Part shown: positions 11,345 through 22,341 of the stretch, piece by piece
How the letters are laid out: every line of letters starts with the position of its first letter
Numbering within the stretch: the first letter of the stretch is position 1
Assembly: GCA_947561395.2 (NCBI GenBank)
Contig: OX387185.1
Coordinates: forward strand, 38,792,213-38,856,212
DNA: 64,000 bases
DNA from: Buxus sempervirens
Taxonomy: Eukaryota > Streptophyta > Magnoliopsida > Buxales > Buxaceae
Reading direction: 5' to 3'
The notes under the pieces: generated by a model
Database searches by the model: none
Seen by the model: only the letters and a program-made list of their open reading frames with translations
What the model was told of the DNA's origin: nothing
Program-made: the position numbers and the translations under genes

Positions 11345-12560
11345 TCATGTTCTAGCATAGGCTGCATAGCGTTGCTTGTGAACCGTAACATGTCATGTTA
11401 TGCCACCAAATTAGTGATGGGGCTAAGAATGCCAAAGGTATCTAGGTCTTCTTTTATCCACTATGATGGTAAGTACTACTTGTTCAGTGAGAAGATAGTG
11501 ATCCGAAAGAAAGGTACGTGGACAGACTTTTCGTCCATCTTGACTTTTCTATCAAGATTCAATTTCCTTGGGCTAAGAATGCCCAAGATATGCTCTTATT
11601 TACTATGATGGTGACTACCACTTGTTTAGTGAGCAAGACAATGATCGAAAGAAAGACGGTACGTGAACAGAATTTTCATCCATCTTGACTTTTCTATCTA
11701 GATTCCGTTTCCTTGGGCTAAGAATGCCCAAGGTATGTGAATTGACAGTAATCAAAAAGAAAGACGGTACGTGAACAGACTTTTCCTCCATCTTGACATT
11801 TCTATCAAGATTCCATTTCCTTGGGCTAAGAATGCCTGAGGTATCTGGGTCTTGTGGTATTTCACTCTTATCTACTATGATGGAAAGTACCATTTTTTCA
11901 GTGAGCAAGACAGTGATGGATTGTACGTGAACAAACTTTCCGTCCATCTTGACTTTTCTATCAAGATTCCATTTCCTTTTGCTTTTGTTTCTAATGTTCT
12001 TTGCCCTTCTATGATTGGTATGTGAAGCAATCCTCTTCGCCTCCACAGATTTCTCGTGCTCTGCTCACGATTTGTTTTCTTGTTAATAGGTGAGTCTCAT
12101 CCATGGGTATTGATTCTTCTCTAGCCCAATAATATAGGCGAGGATAAGATCAAAGATCTTGACTCCCTAAAAATACTCCAAGGTAAAAGTCGGTCTTCGT
12201 GAAAAGACGTCCTAGACTTCAATATTTGTAATCTAAGAGAAAATTTCCCACCTCATCACTTTGGAAGTGTTTGACACGGTCAGAGTTCTTGAGGACAAAG
12301 TTAATCAAAAATTTGCTTTTAAGTATATAATAATATTCTCTAACAGAATAAAGTGAAGAGTAAACATTTGAAGTAAAAACGATACTCATACACGTATTCA
12401 TAGTTTTGCTAGTTAACCTTTATTTCCAATATTGCGCCTGCCAAGAAGCTTGAGAAACTGCACAAGCTTGATATGAGTAAAGGACTGTAGAATAATCAAC
12501 TTAGAAGTCTTATTAAATCAATCGTTCATTAAAAGATCCATTTTAATGTAAAAAACCTTA
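11345..12560 (-). repeat. Right arm of large inverted repeat
   Basis: Reverse complement of 9250-10513. The portion 11842-12478 also has a direct-orientation copy at about 42640-43270. It contains the same internal tandem units as the left arm. Confidence 0.85.
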
Positions 12561-12928
12561 AAATAATTTGGATTGTTTGTATTTTTGGTATTAAACTATT
12601 GTTGTAAGACAAATAGTTCATTTTGGGTATAAAAATATTGGAGATCTGTTGAAGTAGACCCGTCCACAGGTTGATTTAACTTTAAAGCGATCATTATTTG
12701 TCTTTCTCCACCAAAAAGAATCTTGAATCTTCTTTTTTTTTTTAATGGTAGATTTATTTTTAATTATATTTTGATTCAAAGCTTTATCTCAATTTGTATT
12801 TTCTCTCACTCCAACTCCCAAGTTAAGTCCACTCTCAATGACTTGTCCACAAAATGACAGAAAGCCACTCCTGTGGCATCATGTCGAGTTATAAACATGA
12901 CGCCACTCCTGTTATATTCAAAGCCTTA
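12561..12928. other. Duplicated intergenic segment
   Basis: No gene. The sequence from about 12480 to 12830 recurs near 26000-26170, 36505-36850 and 43485-43813 (words such as GTAGAATAATCAACTTAGAA and TTGAAGTAGACC), which marks it as part of the repeated receptor-kinase neighbourhood. Confidence 0.6.
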
Positions 12929-15900
12929 TGTAACGCCCCAGATCCAGGTTTATTTAAAAAAAAACATAAACCTGAACCTAGTTCATTAGGATAATGGCCC
13001 AAAACAACTAATCCAGACTTAAACAATTCCAATAAATATAATCAGAGTGCGGAAATAAAAGATAAATTCTTCCAAGAAGCACGGAATACAAAATAAAAAA
13101 AAAATCTAATACCAATTCATCAAACTAAGTCTGGAAAGAGTTAACTAAAATAAAATAAATCATCATCCACCAATGTCATCTAAATAAAAGTAATTTAAAA
13201 CAATCCCTCCAAATACTAAGTCAATCAATGTATGCTCCCTAGACCTACACAGGAATAAAATAGTCGTCTTCCTAGTAGTCAATAAAATCCTCTGGAGTAT
13301 CTACCCCTGCAGCGTCCTCACCAGGAATATCTGAAAACAAAACCGATAAAACAAATATGTGAGAAACAACACCTCAGTAGAAATACAGAACAACAATAAT
13401 TAAATGAAAGTAGAAATAACCACAAACCATTCAACCTCATGGGACTTATGAAATAGAAAACTAGAGAAAGAGAGTAGACATGTGCTAATATGCTACCTAA
13501 CCGAATTACAAGTGAACAAGACGCAATTGCAGACTGGCTATTCGACACCAACGGAAGAACCCAACCAACAACTGGAGTGAGTTAGCATGTACGGCCCAAC
13601 CTATCCAGGAATGGGTTAACGTAGCGACCGACCTATCCAGGAGCGGTACCATCCTTGAGATGATGGAATGCCTATGACACAAAATTCAAACCCCTCAAGA
13701 GAACATTTCACTTACTAGCTAATCAATGGATCCATGCAATTGCTAAGTCCACTCAACGGTGGAAAACAAACCAGGTGATGGATATATTCCCCAATAACAC
13801 CCGCATACGGGAGGCACAACTGTGTCAATAACAAACCCGCAACTGCGGAATAAACAAACCAGGCAATAGCCTTGTCACAACTGTGACCCAAAAACCCACA
13901 CAAGTGGAACCAAGTCATATGTCCAAACTCCAGGTTTTAACGGGCAACTATGTCTTGGATGTGTATCGAATCCTTCGATGCACAAAATACACTCAAATAA
14001 TCCAAATACAGGTGTAGGAACTCTTAAAATCAAGTTTTGTTCAAAAGGGAATTGTTTGGAACAATGGGACTAAGTTAAAAAGTCACTTTAGCAAAACATA
14101 CCCAAAATATTTATAAAAATTTATTTTAATGATCCGCTAGTGCAAACTATCTCTAAACACTCTAATATTGATGGTACATTGGTTGAAATTGAATAAAAAC
14201 AATTCCGTGGTGGAAAACTAGGCTAGTTTGAAAAATTTTGAAGATCTGACAAAGGGTGCTTGAGCGGCATCGGGCGCTCGAATGGGCGACATGAAATCTA
14301 GGTGAATTCAGGGTTGGTCGCTCAAGTGACGCTTCGGGTGTTCGCCTTCTGGGTTTTGATCACTTTCAGGTTTTCTGGAAAATAAAAACCACAGGTGGGG
14401 CACCCTAGATATAGCTCGAGCGGCATCGAGCGCCCGCAAACACACTCTCGAGACCCATATGGGAGCTCGAGCGGTGGTTCGAGCGGCCTGGCGCGAAAAC
14501 AGTCTCTGCAACTTCTGAAAAGTTGCGCAAATCATTCAAAAATCGAAAACTTGAATTCTATAGCATCAAATCCATACTAAACCATTCAAGAATACTTCCT
14601 AAACATGTTGGAACAATTTTGAACAATTAATACACAATATAATACGCAAACGGATCATCAAACATGCGAATAAACACGGTCATCGAATAAATACGAAATT
14701 CTGTTTATGCGATTTTAAAGGGACTACTTACCGCGTTTGGGACAAAAAACTCCTCTAACAGCACTAAAATATCACCCCAAAGATGATCCCATCAATCACA
14801 GCAAGCATTTATCTCTTCTGGATTAAACAATCATACGTTTAGAGACTTTCATTCACATATAGACTCCCAAAACAGATTTTTCTAGTTTGTTTCTTACCTA
14901 AAATTTTTCAGACGAAAATCCTCTTCCTCCTTCTCTAAAGTCTGCTCCAATGGTTGCTTGAATGTTAGGGTTTAATCACAAGGAAGAAAAGAAGAAGAAT
15001 AGAGTAGGAGAAGAAGTTGAAGTTGGCGGCTATTCACTCCTTTGAACGTGAACAGTCGCTTGATTATTTAGGTTATTTTATTATTTCCCCTCTTTTTACT
15101 AACATGCCTCCTTCCTTCATTAAACCAAACAACATCAAACCAACCCTAATCTGGGTTAACCCTCCACTCTCTGGGTTCGACCACCTTCTCTTTATTCTTA
15201 TTATCTTTTACTTTTATCAATACTTAAATACAACACCGCAACTCAAAATTATTATATTAAAAATTTACTCAACTTAATTTCATGAACTTACCCTAGATTA
15301 GGGGTGGCAACGGGTCGAATACGGTATGGATCTGCCATGATCCGAATCCGAAAATAAAAATCCGATATTCGAATTCGATCCGAAATCTGACGGATCTTTT
15401 ATACCTAAATTCGAATTCGAAATTCAATGAATGTTCGAAATCCGAATTCGATCCGATATCCGATCCTAAATCCAAATTTGAGACTGAAATCCGAATTCGA
15501 TCAAAAATTCGAATTCAAGCCTGTAAAAATCCTAATTCGAGCCTGTTCGAACCATGGTTTAACCTATTTTACTTATGGTTGAACCATGGTCTGGGCTAAG
15601 TTTATATATATTGTAAGTATATTTTTAGTTCAGATCTTTTTCGGATTGGATACATGTATATCCGAATTTTTTCGGATCCGAAATTCTAGATCCGTATCCG
15701 AACCACGGATCTAAATCCTATATCCGAATTCGGTAATTTCGGATCGGATTCGGGTCGGATTCGGATATATATTCGACCCATTGCCAGCCCTACCCTAGAT
15801 AGGTTCCCTAATTCCCTCCGGGTCACCTTGGACTTCTCCGGGTTGAACCAATGCCTCATCTCCTGCAGTATTAATAACTTGATCAGTCTATTTAAATATT

Positions 15901-15935
15901 ACAATTATTTTATTAATAAAATCTGGGATTTTACA
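12929..15935 (-). mobile_element. Solo LTR, probably Ty3/gypsy (chromovirus, Tekay-like)
   Basis: Plus-strand ends are TGTAACGCCCCAG and GGGATTTTACA. The flanking 5-bp duplications are CCTTA (12924-12928) and CTTTA (15936-15940), differing by one base. Without the nested MITE it measures about 2.5 kb, like the two related LTRs further right. There is no coding region and no second LTR, so this is a fossil solo LTR. Minus orientation is inferred from the TGTAARAYCCC start seen on that strand. One mismatch in the duplication and the nested MITE suggest it is older than the LTRs at 16658 and 18222. Confidence 0.8.
15299..15792. mobile_element. hAT-like MITE, 494 bp, nested in the solo LTR
   Basis: The 23-bp inverted ends (TAGGGGTGGCAACGGGTCG on the left, TAGGGCTGGCAATGGGTCG as reverse complement on the right) differ at two positions. 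An exact 8-bp target duplication, CCCTAGAT, lies at 15291-15298 and 15793-15800. The body is built of degenerate ATCCGAATTCGATCCGA-type words and has no coding capacity. Confidence 0.9.
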
Positions 15936-16179
15936 CTTTATCTCAATTATTATTGTCGAGTTATTTCCACGGATGTTGATTCATTGATTCCTAAGCCAAT
16001 TAAGTTATGAGAAGACCAAAGACCTTGACTTTAGTTGACAATAGGCAAGCCTCAAGTTGGTCTTTGTCTCTCCAAGGCACCCAATAGGGTTGTTCTTCTT
16101 TGTATAACAGCAAGACCCCAACCATCTTCACATGAAACTTCAAACGCAAACTTCCAGCAGCACTGGAGAAATCAAAGCA

Positions 16180-16657
16180 ATGGGATCATCCACATTCGAG
16201 AAATTAGTCGCCCTTCCATGTCTTCTCTTTACAGTTGTGTTGTTTTGTGCTCCTTATTTGGTTTTTGCTTCCTCTAGTCCTTCTCCAACTGCAGAAGCGA
16301 ATGCTCTCCTTAAATGGAAAGCTAGCCTTGTCTAGACCCAGGCTCTCACTTCTTGGACTTCTCTTCCTAGTCGTAGTTCGTCTTCTCCCCTGAAAAGTAG
16401 CCCGTGTCTTTGGTTTGGCATTTCTTGCAATCAAGCGGGAAATGTTGTTAGAATAAACTTAACAAGTACGGTATGCTAAATAACTTCAGCTTCTCATCTT
16501 TCCTCAACCTTGCCTATGTTGATCTTAGTTTCAACACACTCTACGAGACCATACTAGCTCAAATAAAAAATCTCTCCAAGCTCGTCTATCTTGATATGCA
16601 AGGGAATATGCTATCTGGAAAAATCCCATTGGAAATTGGTCTGTCAAGAAGCCTTAA
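16180..16657 (+). pseudogene. LRR receptor kinase pseudogene copy 1, 5' part
   Basis: ATG 16180 starts a signal peptide (hydrophobic core ALPCLLFTVVLFCAPYLVFA) and then the LRRNT-type segment AEANALLKWKASLV, as in MIK2/MDIS1-like subfamily XII receptor kinases. A TAG at 16333 ends the frame, and the same codon is TAA in copy 2. A short deletion near 16465, compared with copy 2, shifts the frame just before the first repeats. Beyond it the LRR repeats are readable (NLAYVDLSFNTL, LSKLVYLDMQGNML). At 16657 an LTR interrupts the gene, which resumes at 21844. The family encodes plasma-membrane receptors for peptides or damage signals. This copy cannot make one. Confidence 0.85.
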
Positions 16658-19600
16658 TGTAACGCCCCGGATCTGAGTTGTTCATTAAAGATATAACTCA
16701 TCTCGCGGTAACACCATGCTTAAGCCCATAGCAAGCCAAAGCCATAATATAATTCACCAATTATATCAATATCAGAGTGCAGAAACAAAGGAGAAATAAA
16801 ACCAACTAAACTGAAACTTTATTACTTCATAAACTCTAATCAAGTCTTCAAGTAGAATAATAAAACTCCTACTATAAGAATCTGAACATGAATGTCTACT
16901 ACATCACTCACTCTCATCTCTCCAAATCATAAAATAAAAAAAAAATTCCTAAGTACTGAAGATAAACTCCCTAAGACATAAATAAAAAAATCCTAAATAA
17001 AACAATAATAATCGTCTTCTACGTAATCGTCAGATAGATACTCCTCACTAGTAGCCTATGACTCTACCCCTGCAGAATCTTCCTCTCCAGGATAGAAGTC
17101 TGAAAACAAAACAAAACAAGCAAGAATGAGATATAAATCCCACCAAGTAACACATGCATGAATAAAGTAATTTATCATATAATTTTCGAGATAGCATGTG
17201 TTTCAAATACATGACATTGATGAATAATTCAGTTGCAATTCATTTTCTAAACCACCGTTAAATACAATTGCAATCAACAAACCAAATCCTCACGATGCTG
17301 TGACATCACAGGATTCATGAAAACAATACATCTTTGAAAAGCTAAATGCCTGAGTCAAGGGGTGCCATCTCACGGCTTAGGTGTGAGCTGAAATACACAG
17401 ACATCAACTAATTGCGGATCACCTAACTGAGATACACGGAGGGCTGGCACGTACAATCCAATCAACTGCAACAAAGGGGAATACCAGAGCAAGATACATG
17501 ATGGTAACCCAAAATAACCACATCGAGATACACGACGGGTGGGATTGCTGCAGCGCGACCAGATACAGGAAGGCCTCATCGAGATACACGACGTGAGCAT
17601 AATGTGAAATAGGTTTAACTAAACAAAAAAAAATACAATTCTCACTCCTAGCTAGACTATGGATCCATACCAAGCTATACCCATTAGGCACACAAAACAA
17701 AACACTAAAATCATATAATTTTTTATACCCAAAACCAATTCACAACGTTCACAATTCATCTCAAATTATCCCCAAGATATATGGAGGAAAACAAAGCTCA
17801 AACTCAAGCTACATGAGTGAGAAATAACCACCCCGAGGTACACAGAGGAAAATACAAGTAATTTTGTCAAAACATCTTAGATAGTTCAAATACAAGTGTA
17901 GTAATCGATAAAATCATAATAAGTTGTAAAGAAAAGAGTTTGGAACGATAAACTCAAATAAAAGCCGTTTCAGTAGAACGTACCCAAAATCTTTATAAAA
18001 ATTCAATTCAATCAACGGCCAGTGCAAGCAATCTAAAAAACCCTTAAATCTTATTGGTACATAAGTTGGAAATCAATAAAAACATTTTTATAGTGAAAAA
18101 CTAGGCATTTTCCAAAATATCAAAAAATCTGTCTAGTGCACTCGAGCGCTATCGGGCGCTCGCTTAGGCGTCCGTTGAAAAGTGAGTTTTGAGAGGTTTG
18201 CAAAGTTGGTCGCTCCAGAAGTGTGACGCCCCGGACTCGGACATGTTCATTAAAGGTATATGTCGGTTTCTTGACATCAGGTAAGGTCCCAGAAATGCTT
18301 CCTAAATTAATAGAAAACTGCTATATAATGGCTGAATTAGTAAGTTTGTGCAAAGACTTTAACACCCGATGAAACGCATTTATATATATATATCATCACT
18401 GTGGGTGCAAGTGAAGACAAAAGCTAAACCTATATACACATATCAAACAAGAAAGATCTACAGATATGGTTCCACTAAGTTTTATACACATAGTCTCTCT
18501 CTCTATACACAATTTATACAAAATCCAAAATAGACAACTATAAAAGTGCTATCCAGCCCTATCCAGGATAGTAATAATCCTTAGGGTGGTAATCATCATC
18601 AGGTTCATTATTTCTTCCTACCCCAGTTCACGTTTGCCCTGCAGATCTATCTGAAAACAAAACCGGTAAAACAAAACACGTGAGACTAACGTCCCAGTAA
18701 GCAGTACAATGCATGATAAGAACAGTTTATGCAGGTTTTCCAAACATTAAAGTAATATGCTCATATACTGTACAATCAATCTCTGGCAAAATCATGCAAA
18801 GAGGCATTTCATTCTCATGTAAACAATACTTGAACTTTATGGTATCTTAAATCATAACCAGATAAACCCAGATTAAACCAAATTGCAATATCAGTAAAAT
18901 CTCAATAACAATCTCATGTCCAGTTCGCCCCCTCACGACTTACAGGGAAAGATCTAGCTAGGATCGCTCTTCCCAAGCGGATCACTCAAGCATGAGACAT
19001 GCATGAGCTGGCAAGTACAACCCAGTCCAACCATTCAGCAAGTTAGTGATCTCTTTCAGACCATCGAGTTAGTGATCTCTATTAGACCATCGAGTTAGTG
19101 ATCTCCATGAGACCATCTAGTTGACTTTACGGGTTCCTGTGGCACATTCTGAGGTAGATGCAAGTTCATAACCCCCGGCCCCTCACGAGCTAGGGTAAAC
19201 GGCCATCCACAATCCTTAGAACCGTGTTTCACATGGACAAGAGTAAAACTTTTCACACAAGTTATCCCAACACACTACCTGGCTTAGACATGGATCCATT
19301 CTACAACCAAGCCCACCAAACCACGGTTCAACAATCTCAGCACATTTTCTTTCGAAAGCATCTTTTCCTTACAATACCAAAGCAACACCAAACAATAAAA
19401 CAAACCAATGTTAAATCAATAAAACAATTTATGAAAAACCAATCTCGAGTAAACCTCTTGTTCACTTCCCGTTAAATCCCTAGGCTTCACTGCCTTTTTG
19501 GATTACCATGGGCTTTCAGCCCCTTTTTGCAAGTCCACAAGAAGCCTCAGCTTCATCATTCAAATAACAAAAGAGTTCTCAATCCTCGCTTTCATAAATC

Positions 19601-21838
19601 CAAATCACAATCTCATAATAATGTTCTTGCTAGAGAAAGCAAAATAACTTCATTTTGGTGAGGATATGAAACCAAAAGCATCTTAAAAAGAATAGTTTAG
19701 AAAACATGCACAAAATCCTTATAAAATGGAATTTTATTGAGAAGCCTATGCAAGCACTCCCTAAATACCTAATTCTTAAGTGTTCATGCGTTGGATTTGA
19801 TTAAAAACACTTTTGTAATGAAAATCAACTCAATTTGGAAAGAAATATGAATTTTTTGTCTTGGGCGCTTGAGCCTGCTTCGGGCGGCCTAATTTAGCTC
19901 TCGGGTTTAGAAAACTTAGTTTGGGCGCTTGATAGGTCGCTCTAGCCATACTTCAGGCCCTCAGTTTTTAGTGCTAAAATTGGTTGGGTGCTTGATAGGT
20001 CGCTCTAGCCATTCTTTGGGCGCTAGGCCAAAAATTAGGGTTTCTACAGGTTACGGAAAAGATGCGATTTTTGGGGTTTTTCTCTGAGATTTCACTACCA
20101 AATCTTAATCCAATGACTTTAAAACTTTGGGAATTGTTTCTAAAACATTTGAGGATACTTTTTAACATGATTCTAAAACAATTTAACTCATAAAACATGA
20201 CAAAATCTGTGGCATTCCTCGATTGAACCCTAAAATCCCCAAATCTGAAATTTTAGTCTAGAGTTCAAATCACAGCAGTTAAAGGCACAAAAATCTTCAA
20301 GGAACACTCAAGAAACAACATCTAATCATTCCCAACTAGTTTTACGCAATTCAAACAATAAAACCTCAACATCGCATAACCCCGGTGAAACATGGTTTCC
20401 TTTTAAAACAGAAATTTCTTCGCAGAAATAGTTCGAAGGGTGCTACTTACCTGTGGCTCACGAATCCAAGCTAGAAACTCGCTTTCTCCCTTCTTCTCCT
20501 TCCTCTCCTTCTCTCCCTGCGGCTTTCCCCCATTTTTCCACGAACAGAAGAACCCACGAGTTCCTCCTTCAAACACACCTATATATATATATATATAGTG
20601 GTTAAATAAACCACTTAAACCGGCTGAACCAATTTAATGACCCGAACCCAATTAAACCAAACCCAAGCCATTTTAACTTATTCACTTAAAGTAAACCAAA
20701 ACCCAAACAACCAACCCAATCAAACCAATTGGAGTTAATTACTCTAATTAAATCCTTTAACCACTTTTAACTCCTTTAATCTTTGTTTATTCTTAATTGA
20801 AACTTCTTAAAATTCCCGGGTCTTACAAGAAGTCTCTCGAGCGACCACTCGGGCGTTCGGTTTACTGGAAATTGACAACTCTCGGGTTTTTGAAAATAAA
20901 AAAAACACAGGCGGGGCACCTCCAACGGTGATCGAGCGGTATCACAAGCATCCGTTCAAACTCACAAAAACCTGATTTTTCCGAACTTTGCGAAATTTCT
21001 TTCTAAAATCAAATAACACCAAACCAGCGCTTCAAAACACTTCGAAATCATTCTTAATCAACCTCTAGACATGTTAGATTAGTTTAAACAAAATAAAACT
21101 TCGTGCATAAATCAAATCAAATAAAAAATCATCGAAGAAACACACTTTTGACAGTTTTTAATGAAATCTGGAACATCAATGTAAACCCACGAAAATCAGG
21201 TATTTAACAACATGGTTTGCTTTGAAAATCATCTCTTAATAGGTATTTAAATCAATCATAACAAATTAACAACAACCATGCAACGATTAAACAAAAACGA
21301 AGGTGTTACTTGCCTTTTACGCAAGAATCCAACTCTAAACTAGCAATCCGGCAACTCTACTTCTGGGCGTGATTTCTCCTTTTCAGGACCTCAAGCACAC
21401 ATTCAGCAATGCTCCTTCAATAGCACACGTCCAAAACAAGAGGTTAAACATACTATTTTCTTAAAAGTTGCTTTTTATACATAGGATTCTGATTTTACCC
21501 TAATTAGGAGTTTCCATACTCTTAACACAATTACTAAGAGTGTATGGACGTCCAAGCATGTCCATATAGGTAATTTGCTAGTGTTTAATTAAAATAAGAT
21601 AGCCTACCTTGCCTACCTATCATACTCATGCACCTTCACCAATCAAAATTCCAATAAAAGCACAATTATGTACTTACTTGATGATTTATCCCTTTTATTC
21701 TCTTCCTTAGAAGTCTTTAGGCTTGATCTTCATCTTCCCTTCCTATTCATGTCAATAAAATTCCAATTAAACACTTAATCCAATATTTTCCTCAATAATT
21801 AATTAAATTATTTAAAATGGAAAATTCGGGGGATTACA
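16658..21838 (-). mobile_element. Solo LTR in the LRR-kinase pseudogene, hosting a nested LTR
   Basis: Plus-strand ends TGTAACGCCCCGG and GGGGGATTACA. The 5-bp duplication CTTAA is exact (16653-16657 and 21839-21843). Removing element and duplication restores the gene sequence GAAGCCTTAAAGTCTTA seen in copy 2 near 28504. Without the nested copy it is about 2.57 kb, the same size class as the LTR at 12929. It is non-coding and probably Ty3/gypsy, Tekay-like. Perfect duplications imply a fairly recent insertion. It is a fossil, reduced to one LTR. Confidence 0.88.
18222..20827 (-). mobile_element. Nested solo LTR of the same family
   Basis: Plus-strand ends TGTGACGCCCCGG and CCCGGGTCTTACA, with an exact 5-bp duplication AGAAG (18217-18221 and 20828-20832). 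Length 2606 bp. It sits inside the LTR at 16658-21838, so it is the younger of the two. It shares with its host and with the LTR at 12929 the block that begins CTGAAAACAAAAC. No coding sequence. It carries a short (TA)n run at about 20580-20597. Confidence 0.9.
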
Positions 21839-22341
21839 CTTAAAGTCTTACTTCTCAACGATAGTTAGATGAATGGCTCAATTCCTCCAGAGTTAGGGAA
21901 ATTGAGGCTTCTTGAAGTGCTTTTCTTGTCCACGAACAACCTCAGTGGCGTTATTCCTGCTTCTCTTGGCAATTTGAGCAACTTGGGTATTCTGTATCTC
22001 CATGGGAATAGCCTTTTTGGTCAAATTCCACCTGAAATTGGAAATCTAACAAAGCTTATTAATCTAGCCTTGTCCTATAACCATCTGACTGGTTCCATCC
22101 CTTCCTCATTTGAGAACTGGAAAGAGCTTACCCTTTTATACCCCTCTAACAAGTCACTCTTTGGTTCTATTCCTGTAGAAATCAGCAATTTGAAATCTCT
22201 TAGTGATCTAGAATTAAGCACCAATAACTTCAGTGGCACTATTCCTACTTCTCTGGGCAATTTGAGCAACTTGGATATGCTGTACCTCCATCAGAATCGC
22301 CTTTTTGGTCAAATTCCACCTAAAATTGGAAATCTAACAAA
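21839..22341 (+). pseudogene. LRR receptor kinase pseudogene copy 1, LRR part
   Basis: After a stop just inside the segment the frame from 21869 stays open for 171 codons. It gives about six 24-residue plant LRRs of the LxxLxLxxNxLxGxIPxxLGNL type, for example NLGILYLHGNSLFGQIPPEI. Homology to copy 2 ends after AATCTAACAAA at 22341, where a long LTR begins. The rest of the ectodomain, the transmembrane helix and the kinase are absent from this copy. Confidence 0.88.
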
